A stretch of DNA of 36,040 nt from Pseudomonadota bacterium (GCA_030538085.1 JAUNUR010000029.1:1-36040), one strand, 5' to 3'; numbered from the stretch's first letter, positions 26,237 to 35,985 are shown. Notes: generated by a model not told the origin, from the sequence alone. A program made the numbers and translations.

Positions 26237-27682
26237 ATGACTCCAGCATCCACCAGCATCACCCGCCGCCCATTCTTCTGGTTCAGTCGCCTGGGCGCGC
26301 TGCTGATGCTGCTGGCGCTGGCCGCCCCGGCGCGGGCCGCCACGCTGGACGGCAGCCAGTTGTCGCTGCTGTGGGCCGTACCCTTCGTCGGCATCCTGCT
26401 GTCGATCGCCATCTGGCCGCTGGCCGGCCCCATGTTCTGGCATCACCACTTCGGCAAGATCGCGGCGGCCTGGGCGCTGGCGTTCCTGCTGCCGTTCGCG
26501 GCCGTGTTCGGCATCGCGGCGGCGGGCGCTGGTCTGGTGCACGCGCTGCTGGCCGAATACATTCCTTTCATCCTGCTGCTGACGGCGCTGTTCACCGTCT
26601 CGGGCGGCATCTACATCCGCGGCAACCTGCACGGCACGCCGCTGCTCAACACCGGCATCCTGCTGGTGGGCGGCATCCTGGCCAGCTTCATGGGCACCAC
26701 GGGCGCGTCGATGCTGCTCATCCGCCCGCTGATCCGCGCCAACGACAACCGCAAGAGCTGCGCGCATGTCGTCATCTTCTTCATCTTCATCGTCAGCAAC
26801 ATCGGCGGCTCGCTCACGCCGCTGGGCGATCCGCCGCTGTTCCTGGGCTTCCTGAAGGGCGTCACCTTCTTCTGGACGGCGGCGCACATCTGGCCCGACA
26901 CGCTGCTCCTGATGGTCGTGCTGCTGGTGATGTTCTTCCTGCTCGACACCTGGATGTACAAGAAGGAAGGCGTAGCACCCGCCGACCCCACGCCCGACGA
27001 CCACCGCTTCGGCTTCGACGGCGCCGTCAACTTCCTGCTGCTGGGCTGCGTGGTGGCGCTGGTGCTGATGAGTGGCATCTGGAAGCCCGGCGTGGTGTTC
27101 AACGTCTTCGGCACCGACGTGGCGCTGCCGGGTCTGGTGCGCGACCTGGGCATGATCGTCGTCACCATCATCTCGCTGGCCATCACGCCCAAGGACGTGC
27201 ATGACAGCAACCAGTTCAACTGGGAACCCATGAAGGAAGTGGCCAAACTGTTCGCTGGCATCTTCCTGACCATCATCCCGGTCATTGCCATGCTGCAGGC
27301 CGGCACGGACGGCCCCTTCGGCGCCGTGGTCCGCGCCGTGACCAACGCCGACGGCACGCCCAACCCGGCCATGTACTTCTGGGCCACCGGCATGTTGAGC
27401 GGCTTCCTCGACAACGCGCCCACCTACCTGGTGTTCTTCAACACCGCCGGCGGCGACCCGGTGCAGTTGATGGGCCCGCTGGCCACCACGCTGGCAGCCG
27501 TCAGCGCGGGCTCGGTGTTCATGGGCGCGCTCACCTACATCGGCAACGCGCCCAACCTGATGGTCAAGGCCATCGCCGAGGACCGCGGCGTGAAGATGCC
27601 CAGCTTCTTCGGCTACATGGCCTGGAGCTTCGGCATCCTGCTGCCCCTGTTCGTGGTGCTCACGCTGCTGTTCTTCCGCTGA
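26237..27682 (+). CDS. NhaD-like sodium:proton antiporter (CitMHS/IT superfamily)
   Basis: 481-residue polytopic membrane protein with about 12-13 predicted helices after a hydrophobic N-terminus that could be a cleaved signal (ALLMLLALAAPARA). Motifs include LLVGGILASFMGTTGASMLLIRP, SNIGGSLTPLGDPPLFLGFL and GFLDNAPTYLVFFN, which mark the two re-entrant halves of ion-transporter superfamily antiporters annotated as NhaD or sodium:proton antiporter. Substrate choice (Na+/Li+ against protons) is by family resemblance only. The ATG at 26237 has AAAGG very close upstream, so the exact start is slightly uncertain. Confidence 0.88.
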   Translation: MTPASTSITRRPFFWFSRLGALLMLLALAAPARAATLDGSQLSLLWAVPFVGILLSIAIWPLAGPMFWHHHFGKIAAAWALAFLLPFAAVFGIAAAGAGLVHALLAEYIPFILLLTALFTVSGGIYIRGNLHGTPLLNTGILLVGGILASFMGTTGASMLLIRPLIRANDNRKSCAHVVIFFIFIVSNIGGSLTPLGDPPLFLGFLKGVTFFWTAAHIWPDTLLLMVVLLVMFFLLDTWMYKKEGVAPADPTPDDHRFGFDGAVNFLLLGCVVALVLMSGIWKPGVVFNVFGTDVALPGLVRDLGMIVVTIISLAITPKDVHDSNQFNWEPMKEVAKLFAGIFLTIIPVIAMLQAGTDGPFGAVVRAVTNADGTPNPAMYFWATGMLSGFLDNAPTYLVFFNTAGGDPVQLMGPLATTLAAVSAGSVFMGALTYIGNAPNLMVKAIAEDRGVKMPSFFGYMAWSFGILLPLFVVLTLLFFR

Positions 27683-27685
27683 TCC

Positions 27686-27709
27686 CCCGGCGCGGCACGC
27701 CCCGCCGGG
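27686..27709 (+). terminator. Hairpin after the antiporter gene
   Basis: CCCGGCG (27686-27692) pairs with CGCCGGG (27703-27709) four bases after the stop. No T-run follows. Confidence 0.45.
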
Positions 27710-27749
27710 CTCTCACTCCCGTTCCAAATCAAAGCGGCGACCTGCCCGT

Positions 27750-27930
27750 CATTCCAGCGCAAGCTGGAATCCATCGAGATTTTCAAAAATCACGACAGCG
27801 CGGGCCATCAGAAAAGCCTCCTCATATTCCCTCGTCATTGCGGCGAAGGCCGCAATCCATAGGGCGTCACCTTGACACGGTATTGACCCACGGACACCGC
27901 GTGGATTGCGGCCTTCGCCGCAATGACGGG
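27750..27930. repeat. Cluster of inverted repeats including dispersed repeat copy 2
   Basis: The 304-base gap 27683-27986 holds a CATTCCAGCGCAAGCTGGAA hairpin near 27759, then the dispersed repeat at 27780-27860 (inverse of 9-89), then an oppositely oriented GTGGATTGCGGCC arm at 27901-27929. The two GCGGCGAAGGCCGC-type palindromes face each other across about 40 bases, a REPIN-like arrangement. No gene is supported in the gap. Confidence 0.75.
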
Positions 27931-27986
27931 ATGAGGTGAAGGCGTTACATAGGCTTGTCCTGAAGAAACTCTCAATAGAAACGAAA

Positions 27987-29240
27987 TCAGGCCGTGCTAT
28001 ACGCCACGCGCCGCGCGATTTCCGCAATCAGTTGCTGCGCCAGCACCCGCTTGCTGGCGTGCGGCAGTTCAAGCACGCCGCCCTCGTCCACCAGCAGCAG
28101 GGCGTTGTCGTCCTTGCCGAAAGTGGCCGGGCCGATGTTGGCCACCAGCAGCGGCACGCCCTTGCGCGCGCGCTTGGCCTGGGCGTTGGCCTGAAGGTTC
28201 TCGCTTTCGGCGGCAAAGCCGACGCAGTACAGCTCGCCGCCTTGCGCCCGCGCCGAACGCGCGATGTCGGCCAGGATGTCGGGGTTCTCGACAAAGGCCA
28301 GTTGCGGCACCTCGCCCGAGCCGTCCTTCTTGATCTTCTGCTCGGCGGCATTGGCAGGCCGCCAGTCGGCCACCGCCGCCGTGGCGATGAAAATGTCGGC
28401 ATTGGGCGCCTGGCCCACGGCGGCGGCGTGCATGTCGCGCGCCGATTGCACGTCGACGCGCCGCACGCCACGCGGCGTGGGCAGATGCACCGGGCCGGCA
28501 ACCAGCGTCACCTCGGCCCCCGCCTCGCGCGCCGCGCGGGCAATGGCAAATCCCATCTTGCCGCTTGAGTGGTTGGTGATGCCGCGCACAGGGTCGATGG
28601 CCTCAAAGGTCGGCCCCGCCGTGACCAGCACGCGCTGGCCCAGCAACGGCTTGGGCGCCAGAAAGGCGATCAGCTCTTCCAGCAGCTCAGCCGCCTCCAG
28701 CATGCGGCCATCACCGAACTCACCACAGGCCTGATCGCCATGCGCCACGCCCAGCATGTGCGCGCCGTCTTCCGTCACCTGCCGCAGGTTGCGCTGCGTG
28801 GCGGGGTGCGCCCACATTTCGCGGTTCATGGCCGGCCCCAGCAACAGCGGCACGCAGTTCATCGGCCGCGCCAGACACAGCAGCGCCAGCAGCTCGCCCG
28901 CCCTGCCCTGCGCCAACTGCGCGATGAAATCGGCGCTGGCCGGCGCGACGACGATGGCATCGGCCTCGCGGCTGAGGTTGATGTGCGCCATGTTGTTGTC
29001 GGGCCGCGGGTCCCACTGCGACACGTACACCGGCCGGCCCGACAGTGACTGCATCGCCACCGGGGTGATGAACTGGCAGGCCGCCTCGGTCATCACCACC
29101 TGTACGGTGGCGCCGGCCTTGACGAGCAGGCGGCTGAATTCCGCCGCCTTGAAACAGGCCGCCCCGCCGGACAGACCCAGCACGATGTGGCGGCCAGCCA
29201 GCTCGCCGTCAGCGGCATTCGGAATAGTGTTCGTGTTCAT
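27987..29240 (-). CDS. coaBC: Bifunctional phosphopantothenoylcysteine decarboxylase/synthetase
   Basis: 417-residue enzyme of coenzyme A synthesis. The N-terminal flavin-dependent decarboxylase (CoaC) shows His86 (MAHINLS), Asn139 (GPAMNREMW) and Cys172 (QACGEFGDGRM), matching the E. coli catalytic residues. The C-terminal CTP-dependent synthetase (CoaB) starts at about residue 205 with VLVTAGPTFEAIDPVRGITN and HSSGKMGFAIA, and includes AAVADWRPANAAEQKIKK. Length is standard. It is divergent from pyrG across 88 bases. Confidence 0.96.
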   Translation of the reverse strand: MNTNTIPNAADGELAGRHIVLGLSGGAACFKAAEFSRLLVKAGATVQVVMTEAACQFITPVAMQSLSGRPVYVSQWDPRPDNNMAHINLSREADAIVVAPASADFIAQLAQGRAGELLALLCLARPMNCVPLLLGPAMNREMWAHPATQRNLRQVTEDGAHMLGVAHGDQACGEFGDGRMLEAAELLEELIAFLAPKPLLGQRVLVTAGPTFEAIDPVRGITNHSSGKMGFAIARAAREAGAEVTLVAGPVHLPTPRGVRRVDVQSARDMHAAAVGQAPNADIFIATAAVADWRPANAAEQKIKKDGSGEVPQLAFVENPDILADIARSARAQGGELYCVGFAAESENLQANAQAKRARKGVPLLVANIGPATFGKDDNALLLVDEGGVLELPHASKRVLAQQLIAEIARRVAYSTA

Positions 29241-29253
29241 GACGGCAATGTAG

Positions 29254-31317
<2,064 letters not shown>

Positions 31318-31529
31318 GCGTTTTCAATAACCTTCTCCGCAACAAGCTGCGGAGTATTCGCCGCTTCGCTTCCCGCCCCTTCAGGAGCGTTGCTGGAAAC
31401 GCCGCAAGCGGTGGGGAATACGACCCCGTAGAGATTCAACCCCCCAATCCTGCATCCATCGCTCAGCGATGGATGCAGGATTGATCGTGCTTGCTATTTT
31501 GGGGAAGCCTTTGTAGCTTGAGTTAGCCA
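31318..31529. other. Chromosome-integron junction region
   Basis: No gene is supported. The stretch holds a CTCCGCA/TGCGGAG hairpin (31335-31354), facing GTATTC/GAATAC and CCGCTT/AAGCGG arms between about 31354 and 31421, and a 39-base near-perfect palindrome (31445-31483). At its right end GCTTGAGTTAGCC (31516-31528) resembles the first half of an attC site directly after the stop of the leftmost cassette gene. Confidence 0.5.
31445..31483. repeat. 19-bp perfect inverted repeat
   Basis: CAATCCTGCATCCATCGCT (31445-31463) and its exact complement (31465-31483) flank a single C. There is no T-run on either strand. It marks the transition from the pyrG region to the cassette array. Confidence 0.75.
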
Positions 31530-31964
31530 TTAAAGTATTGTTGCGCACCACTTTTCTCCGCGCATGATTTTCACACTATCAACCCTCCATTCCCCTTGTG
31601 ATTTTTGTAGAACATAAAGCAACTTTCCGCCATATAACGAATGGTCGCGGATGGTTTCTACATGCCATTTTTTCCCATACGCTTGGGAAAAAGTTATTTT
31701 TTCAGTGAGAGGATCATACTGCGGAGGCCTTGAAAAACCACCATTCCGCCCATAAGGTCTTTCTTTAGGGGTGCAATACAAGGAAAAAACTTTCTCCATG
31801 AATTTATTTGTGACCTCAAAGTACCCTGAAGGATTTTCGTCACTCCTATATTCCCTTGACAACTTGTAAGATAGCAATTCCCACTGATTCATAGCACCGA
31901 TGAATGCTTCAAGCACAGAGGTTGGTTCATTGTAATTACAGGTTGGATAGGTGATATCAGACAT
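31530..31964 (-). CDS. Cassette protein, possible NTF2-fold immunity-like
   Basis: 144-residue soluble protein. The helical N-terminus (SVLEAFIGAMNQWELLSYKL) and closing beta segments (LYVLQKSQGEWRVDSVKIM) have the look of an NTF2-like fold, and the AMNQWE segment recalls NTF2-fold immunity proteins. This is tentative; no active site can be named. GGAAAA precedes the ATG. It is the leftmost cassette; its attC is reduced to a half-site at 31516-31528. Confidence 0.6.
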   Translation of the reverse strand: MSDITYPTCNYNEPTSVLEAFIGAMNQWELLSYKLSREYRSDENPSGYFEVTNKFMEKVFSLYCTPKERPYGRNGGFSRPPQYDPLTEKITFSQAYGKKWHVETIRDHSLYGGKLLYVLQKSQGEWRVDSVKIMRGEKWCATIL

Positions 31965-31982
31965 GCGATTTTCCGATGTAAT

Positions 31983-32042
31983 GGATAACGCTGGAGTTAA
32001 GCGGGCGCGCGTAGCGCACTCCGCTTGAATGACTTGTTATAC
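31983..32042 (-). other. attC site a (60 bp)
   Basis: GGATAAC (31983-31989) and GTTATAC (32036-32042) are the outer boxes; AGTTAAGCGGG and CCGCTTGAATG are the inner arms. It directly follows the M23 peptidase gene, whose stop codon abuts the outer box. Confidence 0.88.
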
Positions 32043-32555
32043 CTACCCACCCAAGTATGAACCTGGATCGATAAAGAACGCCTTTTTATAGCCTTGCGTT
32101 GAACGATCAATGGCCCAAGGCGCCGGCATGAGGCGAACTATAGAATAATGTAAGTGTGGCGGTTTGCCTTTAGCATTGCCGCTATCACCCACTGTGCCAA
32201 TTAAGCTGCCTGCGCCTACCAAGCTGAATATCGATGTGTCTATCGTGTTTAAATGAGCAAAGTAGTGAAACCGCCACTTTGGCCCCAGAACAACAACGAC
32301 ATTGCCTCCTTTGGGAATTTGACCGGTATAAAGAACGATGCCGTCTGTTGTGCTAGCCACGGCAGAACCTAGCCGGCCAAAGATATCTATACCTTTGTGA
32401 ACCCCGGATGTGCCCCAAGGCTCAAACCAAAAGGACTTTTGATTCCAGTCTGCCTTAGACGCACCAACGACTGGAATTCTGATTCTTTCAGGAACAACAA
32501 AACCAATTGCCAATACGGCAACTACAATCAAAACTGCCTTCTTTGTTTTTGACAT
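32043..32555 (-). CDS. M23-family metallopeptidase, membrane-anchored
   Basis: 170-residue protein with one N-terminal hydrophobic helix (7-21, VLIVVAVLAIGFVV) and a LytM/M23 domain. Zinc ligands and catalytic residues are all visible: His53 and Asp57 (HKGIDIF), His101 (HYFAHL) and His136 in HLHYS. The G-rich SLIGTVGDSGNAKG loop is typical. M23 enzymes cut peptide cross-links in peptidoglycan. The protein should face the periplasm. As a cassette-borne hydrolase it might act in cell-wall remodelling or antagonism; neither is shown. The start is 11 bases from the attC b border and lacks a strong ribosome site. Confidence 0.85.
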   Translation of the reverse strand: MSKTKKAVLIVVAVLAIGFVVPERIRIPVVGASKADWNQKSFWFEPWGTSGVHKGIDIFGRLGSAVASTTDGIVLYTGQIPKGGNVVVVLGPKWRFHYFAHLNTIDTSIFSLVGAGSLIGTVGDSGNAKGKPPHLHYSIVRLMPAPWAIDRSTQGYKKAFFIDPGSYLGG

Positions 32556-32565
32556 ACTTGATCTG

Positions 32566-32625
32566 GTATAACGCCGGAATTAAGCCGCGCCGCGGAGCGG
32601 CGTCGGCTTGAATGAATTGTTAGGC
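32566..32625 (-). other. attC site b (60 bp)
   Basis: Boxes GTATAAC (32566-32572) and GTTAGGC (32619-32625), with inner arms AATTAAGCCGCGCCGC and GGCGTCGGCTTGAATG. The TAA stop of the neighbouring cassette gene is formed inside the GCCTAAC box. Confidence 0.92.
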
Positions 32626-32967
32626 ACCACCCGCGGAGTGCGGATCAAACTGCCAGTCCGTCAAGGACTGGTACACGGTGCCGTCATCATCTTGCACGTG
32701 GCCACCTAGAGCATGAGCAATTTGAAGCATCTTTTGGTACAGAGCGGTGTCGGGCCACTTTGTACTGATGTTGCCTTGGAACCAATCCAGCCATGGCTCC
32801 TCATAGGCCGAATTTCCATGCCAGCGCGCGAAGTAGTCGCCTTGCGAGGTATCGAGTGAAAGCTCGGGATCAGACTCGATGTATGACAACCACTCATGCT
32901 CAGTGATGGGTGAGGCCTCATTGTCCGCCCAGAACTCTGCGCGGGTGATGTATAGCTCGACTCCCAT
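32620..32967 (-). CDS. Cassette protein of unknown function (acidic, Trp-rich)
   Basis: 115-residue soluble acidic protein beginning MGVELYITRAEFWADNEASP, with YFARWHG and EPWLDWFQGNISTKWPD further on. I have no family name. ATG at 32967 is chosen because AGGAGAGG precedes it; a longer frame to 32991 would begin within the attC box. The stop codon is supplied by the attC site. There is no signal peptide. Confidence 0.8.
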   Translation of the reverse strand: MGVELYITRAEFWADNEASPITEHEWLSYIESDPELSLDTSQGDYFARWHGNSAYEEPWLDWFQGNISTKWPDTALYQKMLQIAHALGGHVQDDDGTVYQSLTDWQFDPHSAGGA

Positions 32968-32982
32968 AACCTCTCCTGTGGT

Positions 32983-33099
32983 GCCTAACATTAAAGGTAA
33001 GCGGCGACTGAGCGAAGCGGAGGGAACCCATAAGCAATGCGTGCAATTTACGAAGCAAACGCATTGCTTTTGGGCGTCCGCTTGACCGACGGGTTAGGC
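32983..33099 (-). other. attC site c (117 bp)
   Basis: Boxes GCCTAAC (32983-32989) and GTTAGGC (33093-33099). Inner arms include GGTAAGCGGCG and CGTCCGCTTGACC, with a long stem using AAGCAATGCGT and ACGCATTGCTT. It belongs to the same family as the partial site at the right edge. Confidence 0.9.
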
Positions 33100-33199
33100 A
33101 AGAAGAAGCGCAACCGTGACACAACCCGAATGTGCCAGCCTAAATTGGCTCCAACACCGCATTCCTCCGCCCATCATCCACGCAGCCCTTGCCGAAAAT

Positions 33200-33427
33200 C
33201 TACCCAAGGATGTAGCGTGTGATGGTTTTCGATGTCATTATCAATAACAGGATGCCGACGCCAAAAAACGCCTCCGGCAAAAATAAGTAAATGGCTAAAA
33301 AAACGAGGCTCCAGAGCGACAAATAAAATAACAATCGAGGCCTCGATTTCCTGAAGGCGAATATCAGTTTTCCGTAAAATAAAATGAAGCCGAGAATAGG
33401 AAAAATCAGAATGATGGGATCCCACAT
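33200..33427 (-). CDS. Small cassette membrane protein
   Basis: 75-residue very hydrophobic protein with two or three helices (PIILIFPILGFILFYGKLIF, LLFYLSLWSLVFLAIYLFL, FGVGILLLIM). The function is unknown. It is preferred over an overlapping 86-codon frame on the same strand, which is less protein-like. A weak start context and an upstream 24-codon frame (33431-33505, MSCKKSEKSGSDDDFAHRF...) suggest that translation might be coupled. The 100 bases from 33100 to 33199 hold nothing recognisable. Confidence 0.6.
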   Translation of the reverse strand: MWDPIILIFPILGFILFYGKLIFAFRKSRPRLLFYLSLWSLVFLAIYLFLPEAFFGVGILLLIMTSKTITRYILG

Positions 33428-33430
33428 GGC

Positions 33431-33505
33431 TCAAACACTCACGACTTGAAAGCGGTGAGCGAAATCGTCATCCGACCCTGATTTCTCTGACTTCTTACAC
33501 GACAT
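33431..33505 (-). CDS. Possible 24-codon mini-gene in the cassette leader
   Basis: This frame, reading MSCKKSEKSGSDDDFAHRFQ, starts just inside the cassette border and stops 3 bases before the ATG of the small membrane protein. Charge-rich composition and close spacing fit a coupled leader or small protein, but there is no clear Shine-Dalgarno. Confidence 0.3.
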   Translation of the reverse strand: MSCKKSEKSGSDDDFAHRFQVVSV

Positions 33506-33509
33506 AAAT

Positions 33510-33616
33510 GCCTAACGCTTGAGTTAAGCCGCGTTGCGAAGTGGACGTGCGGCGGCGTAGAGTAGTGTAACAAGGCAAGGCCACAAAGCAACGTCGGCTT
33601 GAACGACTTGTTAGGT
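33510..33616 (-). other. attC site d (107 bp)
   Basis: Boxes GCCTAAC (33510-33516) and GTTAGGT (33610-33616). The arms GAGTTAAGCCGCGTTGC and GCAACGTCGGCTTGAACG match site e. The inner stem differs (TAGTGTAACAAGGCAAGGCC region). Confidence 0.9.
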
Positions 33617-34285
33617 GCTGGCATTGATGTATCTATAAGTTTCATAACTATCTCTGTAAACTTTTTCAATTGCCTTATCGCGCTTTAGCCGGAAATGTTC
33701 ATCCACCTCTTTCTTTTTAAGGTTGTAATGCTTTTTATTAACAAAACCGGCCGAACAAAGAGTTGGGTGCTCAAGTAAAGGCGTAAGGTCTCCACTTAAT
33801 ATTTTCGTATTCACAAATCTGAAATCTAGCAAATGTGGCAAACGATGTAGAAATTCAAGATTATGAATAGGTCCACATTCATTCAAGCACAAAACCCGAA
33901 GATTATAGAGACTGAAAAGCTCTTCGCTTGGGGAGAGTTTTTTGGATTGATTAATGTGCAACCATTTTAGTGAGTCGCCTAGCTGCGATAAACCTAAATC
34001 ATTTTCAAGCTTTAGACAGTACTGCACCTCTAAGCGCTTTATTCCGCTAAGCTTAGATATTCCGTTCAATGACTTTATATTTGACGACCAAATATAGAGG
34101 TAGTCAACTAAGCCAACGGGCGGGAAGTCAACAAAATCCGCTGTGCATGACTTAAATCTATCAGCAAAAATATACCTTTTATCTTTAAGACTGCCGTTGA
34201 ATCGTGAACTGTTTCTAAAATCCGCAAATACCAAATAATCTGGAGGTAGTTGGTCGTGCCAAATTGTGTTGTAAGTCCAGTCCAT
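33611..34285 (-). CDS. Leucine-rich-repeat cassette protein
   Basis: 224-residue soluble protein. The central part has irregular leucine-rich repeats: LNGISKLSGIKRLEVQYCLK, LGDSLKWLHINQSKKL, LYNLRVLCLNECGPIHNLE and LPHLLDFRFVNTKILSG. The C-terminal tail is Lys-rich (NLKKKEVDEHFRLKRDKAI). Such proteins bind other proteins; here the partner is unknown. The stop codon lies in the attC box. GGAAAA precedes the ATG. Composition is the most AT-rich in the window. Confidence 0.8.
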   Translation of the reverse strand: MDWTYNTIWHDQLPPDYLVFADFRNSSRFNGSLKDKRYIFADRFKSCTADFVDFPPVGLVDYLYIWSSNIKSLNGISKLSGIKRLEVQYCLKLENDLGLSQLGDSLKWLHINQSKKLSPSEELFSLYNLRVLCLNECGPIHNLEFLHRLPHLLDFRFVNTKILSGDLTPLLEHPTLCSAGFVNKKHYNLKKKEVDEHFRLKRDKAIEKVYRDSYETYRYINAST

Positions 34286-34303
34286 GATTTTCCTTGATCC
34301 GGC

Positions 34304-34411
34304 ACCTAACGCCTGAGTTAAGCCGCGTTGCGTAGTGGCGCGGCGTTGTGGTAGACGCTACCACAAAAGCCGGCGCCACGAAGCAACGTCGGCTTGAACG
34401 AATTGTTAGGC
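34304..34411 (-). other. attC site e (108 bp)
   Basis: Boxes ACCTAAC (34304-34310) and GTTAGGC (34405-34411). Outside arms equal those of site d, and the inner stem is extended by TTGTGGTAG and CTACCACAA, a perfect 9-bp hairpin. Confidence 0.92.
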
Positions 34412-34426
34412 CGCTAGAACTATGTC

Positions 34427-35524
34427 TTAGCGCTCATTGGGCATCTTCTTTCCCAATGTCGTAATGGCTCCGGCAAACAATCCGCCCAGCCCAGTACGCG
34501 ATATTTGGATCACTTCATTAAGTCCTGATGCAGTTCTCAGTGAAATTTCTTCGTATTGGCAAATCGGAAGTTGGATGTTGTCTTTAAACCTTTTGTCTGG
34601 GCCTCCAGACTTATTAACATATTTCCAAGTTCGTCCTATTACCTTCGCGTCACGCGGGACAGCCTCACTTTCAATGAACTGAGTAGCGGATACGTCTAAA
34701 TTAAGTTCTTTGTAATTTACAGAGCCAACACCAGATTGATCGTAAATAAGAATACGGTCTGGGAAGAAATGAAGAGTCTGCCTGCCTACTCCAATTGCGA
34801 CAGTCTCAATATTGGTTTTCAGGTACGGCGGGGATCCTCTAAAAATCATCGTGCGCTTGCGTCGCACCAAATCACTGGCGCCAGCATGATATTTTCTATC
34901 ATAAACTTTGCCGGATGCTTCAATGTGCCAAGCGCATGAACAACCGGATAGTTTTGTAGCTGCAGAGTGGAGTTCTTGGTACGCAGCCTCCATTTCTGAA
35001 TCGAAGTCGTAAAAAAGAACCACTGTTTTATTAAGTGAATCTCTAATGTAAGTTATATAAACACCAACAACACAAATTGTTGCAATGGCAATGACAAGCC
35101 AAGTGGGTAGGCCTAAATTAAATGTGAGAAGTGCGATGCCAGCCGAAACGCATGCTGCAATGGGCCAAATCCTTATCTTCGAATTTTTATTCTTTATCTC
35201 GTCAAGAAGCTCCCTTGATGACGATTCTACTATTTTAGAAATATCTGCCGACTCGATTTCGACAAGAGGCGCGTGAGTTCCATCTGGAATTTGAACATCT
35301 TGTGCGAGATTTCGATTAATTGAGTGATGATCTTCGCCTTGGCTTGCGGTAGATGGCAAAGTAGCCCTGTAATATAGGCCATGGCGGCCCATGTGGACAT
35401 AATTTCCTCTTGGGCCAATGCCTACTCTAAGGCCCTTTATTCCAGTGGAAACTCCAACCCCAGATTTTGATAAGTTGAATCTTAGCGGACCAACGCTGAT
35501 GCTTTTCCGCAAATAAAACCCCAT
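34427..35524 (-). CDS. DUF4236 membrane protein
   Basis: 365-residue protein. The N-terminus (MGFYLRKSISVGPLRFNLSK, then SGVGVSTGIKGLRVGIGPRG) is the DUF4236 signature. Two adjacent transmembrane helices follow (about 119-137 and 140-160), then a C-terminal domain of about 200 residues with beta-rich stretches (RTMIFRGSPPYLKTNIETVA, LHFFPDRILIYDQSGVGSV). The function is unknown. DUF4236 proteins with membrane helices are widespread in accessory DNA. GGAGG 6-7 bases before the ATG supports the start. It is the largest cassette in view. Confidence 0.85.
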   Translation of the reverse strand: MGFYLRKSISVGPLRFNLSKSGVGVSTGIKGLRVGIGPRGNYVHMGRHGLYYRATLPSTASQGEDHHSINRNLAQDVQIPDGTHAPLVEIESADISKIVESSSRELLDEIKNKNSKIRIWPIAACVSAGIALLTFNLGLPTWLVIAIATICVVGVYITYIRDSLNKTVVLFYDFDSEMEAAYQELHSAATKLSGCSCAWHIEASGKVYDRKYHAGASDLVRRKRTMIFRGSPPYLKTNIETVAIGVGRQTLHFFPDRILIYDQSGVGSVNYKELNLDVSATQFIESEAVPRDAKVIGRTWKYVNKSGGPDKRFKDNIQLPICQYEEISLRTASGLNEVIQISRTGLGGLFAGAITTLGKKMPNER

Positions 35525-35555
35525 GATCTGCCTCCGCGATAATGTTTAACAAGCG

Positions 35556-35615
35556 GCCTAACGCCTGAATTAAGCCGCGCCATGAAGTGGCGTCGGCTTG
35601 AATGAATTGTTAGGC
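35556..35615 (-). other. attC site f (60 bp)
   Basis: Boxes GCCTAAC (35556-35562) and GTTAGGC (35609-35615). Arms are nearly identical to site b, differing mainly in the loop (CGCCATGAAGTGGCG). Confidence 0.93.
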
Positions 35616-35972
35616 CTCAGCCCACTCACCGACTTGCGGGTTGAACAAGGCCATATATTCGGACTCAAAGAGTTCGCTTGCATCCTGTAGCGCCTCAAAG
35701 ATGGCGTCGTCAGAGTTCTCCCAATATGGAACTGAAAATGCTATCTCTGTTGTAAATACCGAAACCTGTATTGGGCAGTCGTCGATGTGCTTTGCAAATT
35801 CACGACAGTCTGAAGTTGTAGTCTCGAGGTTGTAATCATACTTGGCCAGATTACTGACAAACCTCTCGACGGCAGATGGATCAAGAGGCGGGTGCTCGAA
35901 CTCATCTATCTTTCGTCCTTGCTCAACTTGCTTACGAACTATGGGGTGGAAGATCTGGATGTTGTAGCTCAT
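35610..35972 (-). CDS. Cassette protein of unknown function
   Basis: 120-residue acidic soluble protein (MSYNIQIFHPIVRKQVEQGR, CPIQVSVFTTEIAFSVPYWE, DAIFEALQDASELFES). I do not recognise a family. The stop codon is formed by the attC box. AGGAG precedes the ATG by 6 bases. The start lies 19 bases from the cassette border. Confidence 0.8.
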   Translation of the reverse strand: MSYNIQIFHPIVRKQVEQGRKIDEFEHPPLDPSAVERFVSNLAKYDYNLETTTSDCREFAKHIDDCPIQVSVFTTEIAFSVPYWENSDDAIFEALQDASELFESEYMALFNPQVGEWAEA

Positions 35973-35985
35973 TGTTGCTCCTGAG

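Noticed and set aside
33439-33669. 76-codon minus-strand frame across attC site d
   Set aside because: It reads through the attC hairpin and its arms; most of its residues are attC-derived.
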